From IMG/VR virus record IMGVR_UViG_3300027985_001260, positions 1-45,340 of that record: DNA of 45,340 nucleotides; one strand, 5' to 3'. Source of the DNA: a virus. The notes below the pieces were generated by a model that made no database searches, was not told the DNA's origin, and saw only the letters and a program-made list of their open reading frames with translations. Of the stretch, positions 1 through 7,648 are shown piece by piece; the stretch's first letter is position 1, and each line of letters begins with the position of its first letter. The translations under genes were made by a program, and so were the position numbers.

Positions 1-145
1 TGCAAGGTCAAACATGATGCACCGCGAAAGTCAAGCCCGGCAAGGCTTCGTCACGAAAGGTCACGCCATGTCAAACTGCCCCAAATATATTCAGGGTCTA
101 GTGGTCGCAAGGCCGTGGGAGTTCGAGTCTCCCCTTCGGCACCAC
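1..145. repeat. Phage attachment sequence, left copy (145-bp direct repeat)
   Basis: Bases 1-145 are identical to 34591-34735; the copies diverge right after ACCAC. The unit between them is 34590 bp. Bases 90-144 are the 3' part of a tRNA-Leu. Bases 1-89 are not tRNA: they match the phage DNA upstream of the integrase start and carry AAGGTCA-type repeats that look like integrase arm sites. A normal attL would join the host 5' half of the tRNA to the core. This copy instead has the phage arm, so it is an attP-type junction. The repeat may extend left of the window. Confidence 0.9.
90..144 (+). tRNA. tRNA-Leu(CAG) 3' fragment (no 5' half)
   Basis: Visible parts are an anticodon loop TTCAGGG (anticodon CAG), the 3' anticodon strand TCTAG, a long class II variable arm with a GCAA loop (102-116), a T arm GGAG-TTCGAGT-CTCC, an acceptor 3' strand CTTCGGC, discriminator A and an encoded CCA. 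The matching 5' strands (CTAGA, GCCGAAG) are absent upstream, so this is a fragment carried as the recombination core, not a functional tRNA gene by itself. Confidence 0.7.
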
Positions 146-149
146 ACGG

Positions 150-201
150 AAAATCAAGGGCTTACGGTACTGCATAGCAGGGCCGTAAGCCCTTTGATTT
201 T
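150..201 (+). terminator. Intrinsic terminator after the tRNA core
   Basis: A long inverted repeat pairs 150-167 (AAAATCAAGGGCTTACGG) with 183-201 and is followed by TTCCC. The second attachment copy also has a terminator hairpin, of different sequence, at the equivalent place (34739-34775). The phage therefore seems to supply its own terminator for the reconstituted tRNA. Confidence 0.65.
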
Positions 202-251
202 TCCCTCCTCCGCAGTTTGTCCCCATCCTGTCCCCGCGAGGGGGTGCTAGT

Positions 252-2603
252 ATGGGGTGGGCTGGCAAGCACCTTTCCGAGGATGACCGGCGGCGCATCG
301 CGCAAGAGCTGTTCACGGTCACGGAGGATTCGCCCCCGTGGCTGAACGGGCTTTGCCCCTTCCATGACGACCGCAACGCCTCCTTCGGGTACAACTACGA
401 AGACGACGCCTTCAAGTGTCTGGCGGTCTGCACCGATTCCGGGGACCTGGTTAAACTCTTCTCGCTGGTCCATGGCCTGGACGATAGGGAGGGGTTCCGG
501 GAGTTCAAGAGCCGTTACGGCTCCGGGGCAAGCGAGACGCCGCACAAGAGCCCCGCGCCGAAGGCCAAGGCCAAGCGGGCGGCGGAGACGATTGACCGGG
601 CGATCCTGGACCGCTTCGCGCCCCTTACGGAAGATTGGTACGCCCGCCTCATGGACGGGCGCGGCTGGACGCGGGAGGCTATAGACAAGCACGGCCTCCG
701 GCTCCAGACGTGCTACCGGGAGAAAAAGACCGGAATCGTCAAGGCCCTGCGGGGCAAGCCTGAACGCCTGGGAATCCCCATCTTCAACGGTGCGGGGGAC
801 CTGGTCAATATCCGCCTCTATAAGCCCTTCCGTCCGAAGGGCGATGAAACGCCAAAGATATTCAGTTGGGCCAAAGGGTTCGGGGACGGCATGCTGTTCC
901 CGACCATACCCGGCGGCGGGACTATCTACTACGTGGAAGGCGAGCCGGACACCTTGTGCGGCCTGTCTCACGGCCTGAACTGCATCACGCACACAAGCAA
1001 GCCGAAAGAGTGGTCGGCGGAGCACCTGGGGCAATTCCGGGGGCGTGATGTAGTAATCGTGCCTGACGCGGACGTGCCGGGCTACAAGTACGCCACCTAT
1101 ACGGCCGCGCAAATTTCCACCGTGGCCGCCTCCGTGCGGGTGATCCAGTGGCCGGACTACATGGGGCGGCAGGATGACGGGGAATGGCCGGATGACCACG
1201 GCCTAGACCTGACGGACTTTTTCGTAAAGCTCGGGAAGAGCCGCGCGGAGTTCATGGCCATTGCGGACGCGGCCGTGACCTTCCAGGAGCAATTCAAGGC
1301 GTTCCGTTTCTTCTCCGTGGGCGTCAACGGCCGATCCTCGTTCCGGCCGCGCCTCCTCGCTGAACAACTTAACCGGGACATACCTATTCTATTTTGCCCT
1401 GGTGGTACGGTCTACAGATGGAACGGCCGCCACTATGAAGAGTTCTCTGACGACCATTTGAAGAATAAGGCGTTGCATTACCTGGGAGAGGAGGCAACGC
1501 AACAACGGGTCAATGACGCGGTTTTTCAGGCGAAGACCCTATCTATCATGCCGCATGGCAGGGAGCTTAACGACTTTGAGGAGTGGGTATGTCTGCGAAA
1601 TTGCATGTTCAATATCATCACTGGAGAGACGAAGGAGCACGATAGAGGCTTTTATACAACGTATGAGCTGAACGTTGAATTGAATCCGGGGCGCACGCCG
1701 CTTCCTGAACGGTGGCTGGCGTACCTGCGGCAGACGATCCAGACCGAGAAGGCGATTGCCCAGGCGCAAGAGTTCTTCGGGTACTGCCTGACGCGCAAGA
1801 CGCAATTCGGCAAGGCGCTGTTGTTGTATGGCCCCGGATCGGACGGAAAGAGCGTATTTATCAAGGTCTTGCGCATGATGGTTGGACCGCAAAACACGTC
1901 CGCCGTCCCGTTCCAAGCCCTGGAAGATCAATTCCAAAGGGCGTCACTGCATAACAAGCTGTTGAACATATCCACGGAGCTAGGGTCACGGGCTCTTGAA
2001 AGCGAATACTTCAAGGCCATCGTGACCGGCGATCCTATCAACGCGGCTTTCAAGCACCAGGATTCGTTCGAGTTCCGGCCGTTCTGCAAAATGGTCTTCG
2101 CTATGAACAAGCTCCCGCGCGTGCTGGACAACTCGCACGGCTTTTTCCGTCGCATCCTTCCTATCACGTTCAAGAGGCAATTTTTTGATACGGACAAGGA
2201 CTATGACCCTGACATTGAAAGCAAGCTCTATGCCGAGCTTTCAGGTATATTTGAATGGGCAATAGCTGGCCTGCATCGTCTGTTGCAAAATAAGCGGTTC
2301 ACCGACTGCGATGAATCGCGGCGGCTCTTGCTTGACTATAAGAGGCTTAACAACCCTGTCCTTTGCTTCGTTGAAGACAAGTGCGAGTTGGGAGAGAGCA
2401 ACGAAGTAGAGAAGAGCACTATATATTCAGAATACAAGGACTACTGCCGGACGAATGGATACAACCCATGCAATAGGGAAAATTTCTTCGTTGAGCTACG
2501 TTCGGCGGTCCACAACCTTACGGAGTCAAGGCCGCGATCCGGGGGCACCCGCGTGCGCGTGTTGTCCGGCATCAAGGTCATTGGCCAGGGGCTCTTCGCA
2601 TGA
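252..2603 (+). CDS. Phage/plasmid primase-helicase, P4 alpha / D5 family
   Basis: This 783-aa replication protein should prime and unwind phage DNA. The N-terminus has a CHC2-like zinc-binding site (C35, H38, C56, C60). A Toprim-like segment follows at about residues 225-275, with an EGEPD motif and an acidic DAD motif. The C-terminal half is a D5_N plus superfamily 3 helicase unit with Walker A GPGSDGKS near residue 527 and the GFFRRI stretch typical of this family near 630. It is full length for P4-type primases. A GAGGGGG ribosome site precedes the ATG. It is the first gene inside the left attachment site, and the candidate origin array lies directly downstream. The fold assignment is firm; the priming role comes from the family. 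Confidence 0.9.
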   Translation: MGWAGKHLSEDDRRRIAQELFTVTEDSPPWLNGLCPFHDDRNASFGYNYEDDAFKCLAVCTDSGDLVKLFSLVHGLDDREGFREFKSRYGSGASETPHKSPAPKAKAKRAAETIDRAILDRFAPLTEDWYARLMDGRGWTREAIDKHGLRLQTCYREKKTGIVKALRGKPERLGIPIFNGAGDLVNIRLYKPFRPKGDETPKIFSWAKGFGDGMLFPTIPGGGTIYYVEGEPDTLCGLSHGLNCITHTSKPKEWSAEHLGQFRGRDVVIVPDADVPGYKYATYTAAQISTVAASVRVIQWPDYMGRQDDGEWPDDHGLDLTDFFVKLGKSRAEFMAIADAAVTFQEQFKAFRFFSVGVNGRSSFRPRLLAEQLNRDIPILFCPGGTVYRWNGRHYEEFSDDHLKNKALHYLGEEATQQRVNDAVFQAKTLSIMPHGRELNDFEEWVCLRNCMFNIITGETKEHDRGFYTTYELNVELNPGRTPLPERWLAYLRQTIQTEKAIAQAQEFFGYCLTRKTQFGKALLLYGPGSDGKSVFIKVLRMMVGPQNTSAVPFQALEDQFQRASLHNKLLNISTELGSRALESEYFKAIVTGDPINAAFKHQDSFEFRPFCKMVFAMNKLPRVLDNSHGFFRRILPITFKRQFFDTDKDYDPDIESKLYAELSGIFEWAIAGLHRLLQNKRFTDCDESRRLLLDYKRLNNPVLCFVEDKCELGESNEVEKSTIYSEYKDYCRTNGYNPCNRENFFVELRSAVHNLTESRPRSGGTRVRVLSGIKVIGQGLFA

Positions 2604-2649
2604 TCCGCCCCCCGTTCCCCTTCTGGAGTAACACCGCGCCAGCCCTCCG

Positions 2650-2930
2650 CGCGGACCTGGTTTTAGCGGTCCGGGGTGGTCCGGGGTGGTCCGGCCCCCT
2701 TGGACCGGGCAAATCTAGGCAGGGCAACGACTTTCGGCGTGTGGTCCAAGCGGTCCGGGCAATGTGCAAGGTCTTGTGCGCGCACGCGCGTGTACGTGCA
2801 TGTGCATCTTTCCTTGCACACTTCGATTGCCTTTTTCTTGAAAACCCTTGGACCGCCTGGACCAATCAAGGAACCACAAGGCTTTTGACCCTGGACCGGA
2901 ACCCGGTCCAGGCTTGGACCGGGTGGACCG
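2650..2930. repeat. Array of 13 GGWCC pentamers, candidate origin iterons or packaging site
   Basis: The 328-bp gap between the primase and the next gene contains GGACC/GGTCC at 2653, 2668, 2678, 2688, 2702, 2743, 2752, 2850, 2859, 2893, 2905, 2916 and 2925. About one would be expected by chance at this GC content. Spacing is often 9-10 bp, one helical turn; three copies sit in perfect 10-bp tandem at 2668-2692. The position next to the primase suggests replication-protein binding sites. The alternative is a cosB-like terminase site, since the small terminase gene starts 440 bp downstream. Confidence 0.55.
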
Positions 2931-2931
2931 C

Positions 2932-3369
2932 ATGACAACGAACCCCCTGGAGATCATCGCCGCGAAGTACGCGAAGGCGGAGCAACCGCCCGAGGCCGAA
3001 GGACCAAGCCGCCCCGCCCCAAGCGAGGAGCTTGCCGAGCTGGGGGAACTGCTCCGCCGGAACCGGATCGGCCTTCGCCGCCGTGGCCGTGGCCTGGTCT
3101 TCGTCTACCATGACCGCGCGGCCGTCAGCCCGGAGGATCAGGTGGAAATCCTGGCCCTGGTCAACGCCTGTTATGGCGAGATTCGCGCCAATCACTGGAC
3201 CAGCCTTGAGCCAGACGCCGACGAAGTGGGCGCGGGTCCTTCTGACGTGCTGGACCCTGCGGGTGCTACGAGCCGCGAGGTTTTTGCACGGGGGAATCCG
3301 GGGAAACTTTGCACATTGCACACGGCCACGGCTCCGGCGTGTGAAAGTTCCGTGAACCCGAACGGTTAG
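2932..3369 (+). CDS. Hypothetical phage protein
   Basis: A 145-aa protein from the ATG at 2932 (MTTNPLEIIAAKYAKAE). An upstream in-frame ATG at 2848 would run through the GGWCC array and is less likely. The protein is charged and has no recognised domain; residues about 40-90 could form a small alpha/beta fold. It lies between the replication and packaging modules, and the small terminase gene starts 3 bp after its stop. Function unknown. Confidence 0.6.
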   Translation: MTTNPLEIIAAKYAKAEQPPEAEGPSRPAPSEELAELGELLRRNRIGLRRRGRGLVFVYHDRAAVSPEDQVEILALVNACYGEIRANHWTSLEPDADEVGAGPSDVLDPAGATSREVFARGNPGKLCTLHTATAPACESSVNPNG

Positions 3370-3372
3370 GGC

Positions 3373-3990
3373 GTGCAAGTGAGCGAGACGCAGACCCATT
3401 CGACGGCGGGCGATACCCCCCCCACGTTCAAGACGAAGAACGCCGCATGGACCGGGCTTGCCTCGGGACGGTGGCGGATCAGCCGCCGCACCTTCTTTAA
3501 CCACGTCCCTGATTCTGCACTGTATACTGTTGATATGATTGAATCTATTGCGCGCGCGCGGGGCTGGCCGCCCCTCCCATCGTCCGGCGCTCTTGACCCT
3601 AAGGGGGAGGGGGGGGCGCGCGGCGCGGCCGAAGATGAAGCCGAGAAGCAGAAGGCGGAGAAGCGGATAGAGGACGCGGAAAGGTACTGGAAGGCGAAGG
3701 CGGATCGGGAAGAGACGGAGGCCAAGTTAAAGGCCCTGGAGCTGGCAAAGCGGGAAGGGCTCTACGTCACAAGGGAAGAGGTTGAAAGGACCCTTGCCGC
3801 CAAGGCGGCGCTTTTCAAAATGCGCATAGACCAAGGTATCCCGCCGCTTGCGGAGTCCATCGTTTACGACTGCGGCGGGACGCCGGACCAGGTGGCGGAC
3901 GTGCGGGACCGCATAGGCAACCTGGTCTTCGGGGAGCTGGACCGCCTGACGCACTATGTGGACATCATGGTGGAAGTGGCCGATGACTAG
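3373..3990 (+). CDS. Terminase small subunit-like DNA packaging protein
   Basis: A 205-aa protein from a GTG start. It has an N-terminal segment resembling a winged-helix DNA-binding domain (TFFNHVP, then MIESIARARGW), a long charged coiled coil (about residues 80-130, rich in E, K, A and R) and a C-terminal helical domain. This order fits Nu1-type small terminase subunits, which bind cos and recruit the large subunit. Its last 8 bases overlap the start of a GpA-type large terminase, the standard neighbour. The call rests on architecture and context, because sequence identity in this family is low. Confidence 0.65.
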   Translation: MQVSETQTHSTAGDTPPTFKTKNAAWTGLASGRWRISRRTFFNHVPDSALYTVDMIESIARARGWPPLPSSGALDPKGEGGARGAAEDEAEKQKAEKRIEDAERYWKAKADREETEAKLKALELAKREGLYVTREEVERTLAAKAALFKMRIDQGIPPLAESIVYDCGGTPDQVADVRDRIGNLVFGELDRLTHYVDIMVEVADD

Positions 3991-5968
3991 CCTAATCCCC
4001 ATGGACCAGCCCCAGCGCGGCACCTTCCGCGTGCCTGCCCGCTACTGGCCTCCCGAGGTCCTTGCCCAGCTCCGCGCCGCCGGGGTGTCCCGCGTGCCCG
4101 TCCGTCTCGCCTCGGGTGAAAAGGACGTGCTGCGCAGGCGCAAGCCCATGCGCGTTTCGGAGTGGGCGGCCAAGTATCGCACCGTGGCCGCGAAGACCTC
4201 CGCCACGCCCGGCCCTTGGCGCAACGACCTGTCCCCGCACCTGGTAGGGATCATGGACGCAATCGACTTCCCGAGCGTGCGCCGCGTGATCCTGTGCGCC
4301 GCGCCGCAGACCGGGAAATCCGAGGTCATCAACAACTATCTAGGATACCGCGCGGACTACCGCCCCGCTCCCGCCATGTGCATCTATCCGGCGCAACGCG
4401 AGGCCGGGGAGCATATCAAGGACCGCGTGTTGCCCATGTTCCGGGATTCGCCGCGCCTCCGCCGCTACCTGACCGGGGACCGCGACGATGAATCATCCTT
4501 CCGCGTCAACCTGCGGCATATGATGATATACGGCGCGTGGGCCACGTCCGCCTCCCGCACGGCGTCCAAGTATATCGGCATCATCCTTGCGGACGAAGTG
4601 GACAAGTTCGAGGCCACGGCCGGGGATGAAGGCGACGTTGACGCCTACATTGAAAAGCGCGGCCGGACCGATCCGGGGCTAAAGTACATCAAGGCCAGTT
4701 CTCCGACCACGGAGAAGGGCCGGATATGGCTTGCCCTGACGAACGAAGCGCAAGCGGTCTTCGGCTATGCCGTGGCCTGTCCCGACTGCGGCAACGTCCA
4801 TGAAATGGACTTCACCTCGATTCGCTGGCCAGGCCGTGGCAAAACCCCGCCCGTGCTCTACGCAAACGAAGTGGAAAGCAAGGACCTGGCCCGCTACCAT
4901 TGCCCGGCCTGCGGCTCCGTGTGGGATGACATGAAGCGCAACCGCGCGGCCCGGCATGGTGAGTGGCGGGACCGCAAGACCGGCATGGAGCTGTTCACCT
5001 ACCTGGAGACATACCGCCCGCGTAACATCGGAATCCACCTTCCCGCCTGGCCTGCCCGCGTGCCCCTCTCCGAGTGCGCCGCCGCCTTCCTCCGTGGCCA
5101 GAAGTGCCCGGAAAACCCGAAGTGGCGGGAGAAGCTACGCGACTTCACGAACGGTTACGCGGCCGAGTCCTGGACCGACGTTACCGAGGAGCGGAGCGAA
5201 GACCGCATCTTGGCCTTGCGCGATGACCGCCCGCGCGGCCTGGTGCCGGGCAATGGCGTAGTGTCGTGCATCACGGCCGGGGTGGACACGCAGGACGAAC
5301 GAAACGGCTTCGTCTACTCCATCCGCGCCTGGGGTTGGGGCCTGACCCTGGAGAGTTGGCAGATAGCGGAGGGCTACGTGGATACCTTCGAGGCCCTGGC
5401 GCAAGTCCTTTGGGGGCAGCACTTCCAGGACGCGGCCGGGACCCCCTACCCCTTGCGCCTGGCGCTCATGGACGCCATGGGCAACCGCACGGCGGCGGTC
5501 TATGAGTTCTGCCGCGCGCGGCGCGGTGCCATCTTCCCGTGCCAGGGCGTGGCCCGCCTGGACCGCCCCCACAAATTCAGCGTCATAGACACCTGGCCGG
5601 GCACGAACAAGCCTATTCCCGGCGGTATCAAGCTGCTCCGCCATAACACCACGTACTATAAGAACCTTTTGGCGTCCAAGCTGGAGATTTCCCCGCACGA
5701 TCCCGGCGCGTTCCACCTGAACGCGGCCACGTCCGAGGACTACGCAAAGCAGATGACGGCGGAGTACGTCAACGAAAGCGGCGTGTGGGTCTGCCCCAAG
5801 GGCAAGCCGAACCACGCATGGGACACCGAGTCCCTGAACCTGGTTGCGGCTGACCTCCTCCGTGTGTCCACCTGGCCGCGCCAGGCTCGGGAGTCGGAGC
5901 GGCCCCAGGTCCCGGAGGTCCATAAACCGGCGGACAACCCCTACACGGGCGGAGAAAACTACTTCTAA
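3983..5968 (+). CDS. Terminase large subunit, lambda GpA family
   Basis: A 661-aa packaging motor that cuts concatemers and pumps DNA into proheads. Visible are the ATPase motif APQTGKSE, a Walker B-like ILADEVDKF, a zinc-ribbon insertion with CPDC and CPAC pairs, and an RNase H-like nuclease core beginning ITAGVDTQDERNGF. The length is typical for GpA. The chosen ATG at 3983 overlaps the small subunit stop; an ATG at 4001 is an alternative. The family implies cos-type packaging with a dedicated small subunit upstream. Confidence 0.92.
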   Translation: MTSLIPMDQPQRGTFRVPARYWPPEVLAQLRAAGVSRVPVRLASGEKDVLRRRKPMRVSEWAAKYRTVAAKTSATPGPWRNDLSPHLVGIMDAIDFPSVRRVILCAAPQTGKSEVINNYLGYRADYRPAPAMCIYPAQREAGEHIKDRVLPMFRDSPRLRRYLTGDRDDESSFRVNLRHMMIYGAWATSASRTASKYIGIILADEVDKFEATAGDEGDVDAYIEKRGRTDPGLKYIKASSPTTEKGRIWLALTNEAQAVFGYAVACPDCGNVHEMDFTSIRWPGRGKTPPVLYANEVESKDLARYHCPACGSVWDDMKRNRAARHGEWRDRKTGMELFTYLETYRPRNIGIHLPAWPARVPLSECAAAFLRGQKCPENPKWREKLRDFTNGYAAESWTDVTEERSEDRILALRDDRPRGLVPGNGVVSCITAGVDTQDERNGFVYSIRAWGWGLTLESWQIAEGYVDTFEALAQVLWGQHFQDAAGTPYPLRLALMDAMGNRTAAVYEFCRARRGAIFPCQGVARLDRPHKFSVIDTWPGTNKPIPGGIKLLRHNTTYYKNLLASKLEISPHDPGAFHLNAATSEDYAKQMTAEYVNESGVWVCPKGKPNHAWDTESLNLVAADLLRVSTWPRQARESERPQVPEVHKPADNPYTGGENYF

Positions 5969-5977
5969 GGGGATGCG

Positions 5978-6223
5978 ATGACCACGCAAAGACTGTTGCT
6001 CCTGGCCATGGAGAAGGCGCGCGCCGGGGTGGACTTCCGCCCCCGGCTGGGGGCCGTCTGCCCCTTCTGCCAAACCGCGCGCATGAAGGTGACGACAACG
6101 CGGCCGTGGGAAGGCGAGGACGGCGCGGCCTTCCGCGTGCGGTATCACCGTTGCCGCAACGCGGCGTGCCCGCTGGCCATGGCCGGGACGCAGGTAAAGA
6201 GTATCGAGACGGACGCGGAGTGA
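5978..6223 (+). CDS. Ogr/Delta-like zinc-finger protein
   Basis: An 81-aa protein with a CPFC pair, an insertion of about 25 residues and a RYHRCRNAAC motif. This is the CPxC...RYHxCxNxxC arrangement of P2 Ogr and P4 Delta, which switch on late phage promoters. A late activator inside the packaging operon would give feed-forward control of the head and tail genes. Its last bases overlap the GTG of the next gene (GTGA). The zinc site is clear; the activator role is inferred from the family, and a structural packaging helper is possible. Confidence 0.6.
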   Translation: MTTQRLLLLAMEKARAGVDFRPRLGAVCPFCQTARMKVTTTRPWEGEDGAAFRVRYHRCRNAACPLAMAGTQVKSIETDAE

Positions 6224-6801
6224 TCCGCGCAACGGGGGACCAGGTGGACGCGAAGACGGACAAGGACAGGGACGGCGGCACGCCGAAAACGGCGCAAAAG
6301 GCCGCAACGGTTTGTGTGAAGTACAGCGCCGGAAACGGCGTAAAGGTGGAGCTGTTCCCGGCGGAGTGCTGGCCGGGGCAGTTCGCGCGCGCGGCGGACG
6401 CGGCCGGGCTCTTCCGCCTGCGGGTGAACCGCTCCTGGGTGATGGAGCGCGGAAAGTGGACGTGGTACACGTTGCAAGACGCCCTGTCATGGGTGGCCAC
6501 GCAGACGGCCGCCGGGCTGGGGGTGGGAGACGCCCCGCGCCGGGATCGGCCGGAGGGACACGCGCCGCGCATCCCGCGCGGGTTCCGCCTCCGCGCCCCC
6601 ACGGGCAGACGGTATGACGACGGCACGCCGGAGGGTGCGCCCATGTACAGCAAGACAACCACGCTCACGGTCCCGTTTCTCGGGCATGACGGCCGCGCCT
6701 GGGTCTTCGTCGTCGGGCAGGAACGCCCCGTCCCTTTGTCGGAATGCATTCCCGGATGGACGATCCCGGCGGAACGGGGGGCATTATGCGCCGCGTCGTG
6801 A
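6220..6801 (+). CDS. Hypothetical phage protein
   Basis: A 193-aa protein from the GTG at 6220, coupled to the previous stop. It has no recognised domain. A middle part with W-rich beta-like stretches (SWVMERGKWTWYTLQDALSW) is followed by a basic, proline-rich linker and a C-terminal 50-residue beta-like segment. It overlaps the nuclease gene by 16 bp, so it is translationally linked to it. Function unknown. Confidence 0.5.
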   Translation: MIRATGDQVDAKTDKDRDGGTPKTAQKAATVCVKYSAGNGVKVELFPAECWPGQFARAADAAGLFRLRVNRSWVMERGKWTWYTLQDALSWVATQTAAGLGVGDAPRRDRPEGHAPRIPRGFRLRAPTGRRYDDGTPEGAPMYSKTTTLTVPFLGHDGRAWVFVVGQERPVPLSECIPGWTIPAERGALCAAS

Positions 6802-7301
6802 TCCTGGCCGCCGCGCTCCTCTTCCCGGCCCTTGCCCTTGCCTGGCCCGCCCACGTCTGCCGCGTCATGGACGGGGACACCCTGACCGTGGCCGCCACGC
6901 CGGAGGGGTGCGCCAACAAGGCGGACCGCGTGACCGTGCGCCTGTACGGGATAGACGCGCCGGAGAAGGCGCAAGCCTGCGGGGACCTGGCCGCCGCCCG
7001 TCTGCGGGAGCTGGCCGGGGACCAGGTGGACGTTGACCCGCGCGCGCGTGACCGCTACGGCCGCACCGTGGCCGTGATCCACGCGCCGGGCATGGGCGCG
7101 GCCATCAACGCGCGCCTGGTGTCCGAGGGCTGGGCATGGGTTTACGTCCGCTATTGCTCGGACCCGGAGTGCCCGGCCATGCGCGGCCTGGAGCTGGAGG
7201 CCCGCGCCTCCCGCGCCGGTCTGTGGTCTTGTGACTTGCCCGTGCCGCCGTGGAAGTGGCGGCGGGACAGGAAGGAGGAGCGCAAACGCAATGCGCAATG
7301 A
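6786..7301 (+). CDS. Secreted thermonuclease (SNase-like) nuclease
   Basis: A 171-aa protein with a clear signal peptide (RR, then a hydrophobic run ending ALALA, cleavage about residue 19), followed by a staphylococcal nuclease-like OB fold. Motifs match the family: VMDGDTLTV, VRLYGIDAPEKA with the catalytic Arg and Glu, and DRYGRTVAV with the second catalytic Arg. The C-terminus is very basic. The enzyme should cleave DNA or RNA in a calcium-dependent way in the periplasm or outside the cell. It sits at the end of the packaging block and just before the hairpin leader of the head operon. Possible roles are degrading host DNA at lysis or blocking incoming phage DNA. Confidence 0.85.
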   Translation: MRRVVILAAALLFPALALAWPAHVCRVMDGDTLTVAATPEGCANKADRVTVRLYGIDAPEKAQACGDLAAARLRELAGDQVDVDPRARDRYGRTVAVIHAPGMGAAINARLVSEGWAWVYVRYCSDPECPAMRGLELEARASRAGLWSCDLPVPPWKWRRDRKEERKRNAQ

Positions 7302-7318
7302 CCTTGCATGACCTTGCA
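7299..7318. promoter_or_regulatory. Tandem 10-bp repeat, reverse complement of att arm motif
   Basis: TGACCTTGCA occurs twice head to tail (7299-7308, 7309-7318). Its reverse complement TGCAAGGTCA is at 1-10 and 34591-34600 inside the attachment sequence. An AT-richer stretch with TACAAT (7331-7336) follows, but no well-spaced -35 element is visible. It probably binds a phage DNA-binding protein at the start of the head operon. Confidence 0.4.
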
Positions 7319-7365
7319 TGACTAGATTAGTACAATACTAGCCATAGTACCAGACGGCTTTACAC

Positions 7366-7414
7366 GCCCTCCGCTTATGCGAAAATCCCGCCAGGAATCG
7401 CATAACCGGAGGGC
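7366..7414 (+). promoter_or_regulatory. Hairpin that buries the head-operon ribosome binding site
   Basis: 7366-7381 pairs with 7399-7414 over 16 bp with one mismatch and a 17-nt loop. The 3' arm contains GGAGGG (7408-7413), the only good Shine-Dalgarno for the ATG at 7424. Either translation of the first head gene is gated by opening of this stem, or the hairpin protects the 5' end of the late mRNA. Confidence 0.5.
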
Positions 7415-7423
7415 GCTGCATTC

Positions 7424-7648
7424 ATGGCGACAATAGCGGAATTGGAAGCCGAGCTGGCCGCACTGAAAAAGGCGAAAAACGCCATCCTGACGGGCGGGCA
7501 ATCCTATTCCGTGGGCGGTCGCAACTTCTCCCGCGCCTCCCTTAGTGACATCAACAAAGACATTCTCAGCATTGAAAGCCGCCTGTCAGTCGCCCGCAAC
7601 AACGGGTGCCTGACCAGCTCCACGCCGTACTTTCCGGGGTCCATGTGA
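7424..7648 (+). CDS. Head-tail joining protein, lambda gpW-like
   Basis: A 74-aa protein with the gpW plan: an N-terminal helix of alternating E, L, A and K, a short turn with a beta strand (LTGGQSYSVGGRNFSRAS), and a second helix (LSDINKDILSIESRLSVAR). gpW plugs the portal after DNA filling and starts the tail interface. It lies directly upstream of the portal gene, as in lambda, and its stop overlaps the portal ATG (TGATG). Its ribosome site lies in the hairpin at 7366-7414. Confidence 0.75.
   Translation: MATIAELEAELAALKKAKNAILTGGQSYSVGGRNFSRASLSDINKDILSIESRLSVARNNGCLTSSTPYFPGSM

Noticed and set aside
2848-2931. Extended N-terminus of the 145-aa gene from an ATG at 2848
   Set aside because: It would be encoded by the GGWCC array itself and is proline/glycine biased; the ATG at 2932 gives a normal start.
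5769-7319. 516-codon minus-strand open frame opposite the Ogr-like, hypothetical and nuclease genes
   Set aside because: Same antisense GC artefact. The plus-strand genes have coupled starts and known motifs.
7304-7336. TTGCAT with TACAAT as a late promoter
   Set aside because: The possible spacings are 11 or 21 bp, neither standard, so the region is reported only as a repeat/regulatory element.
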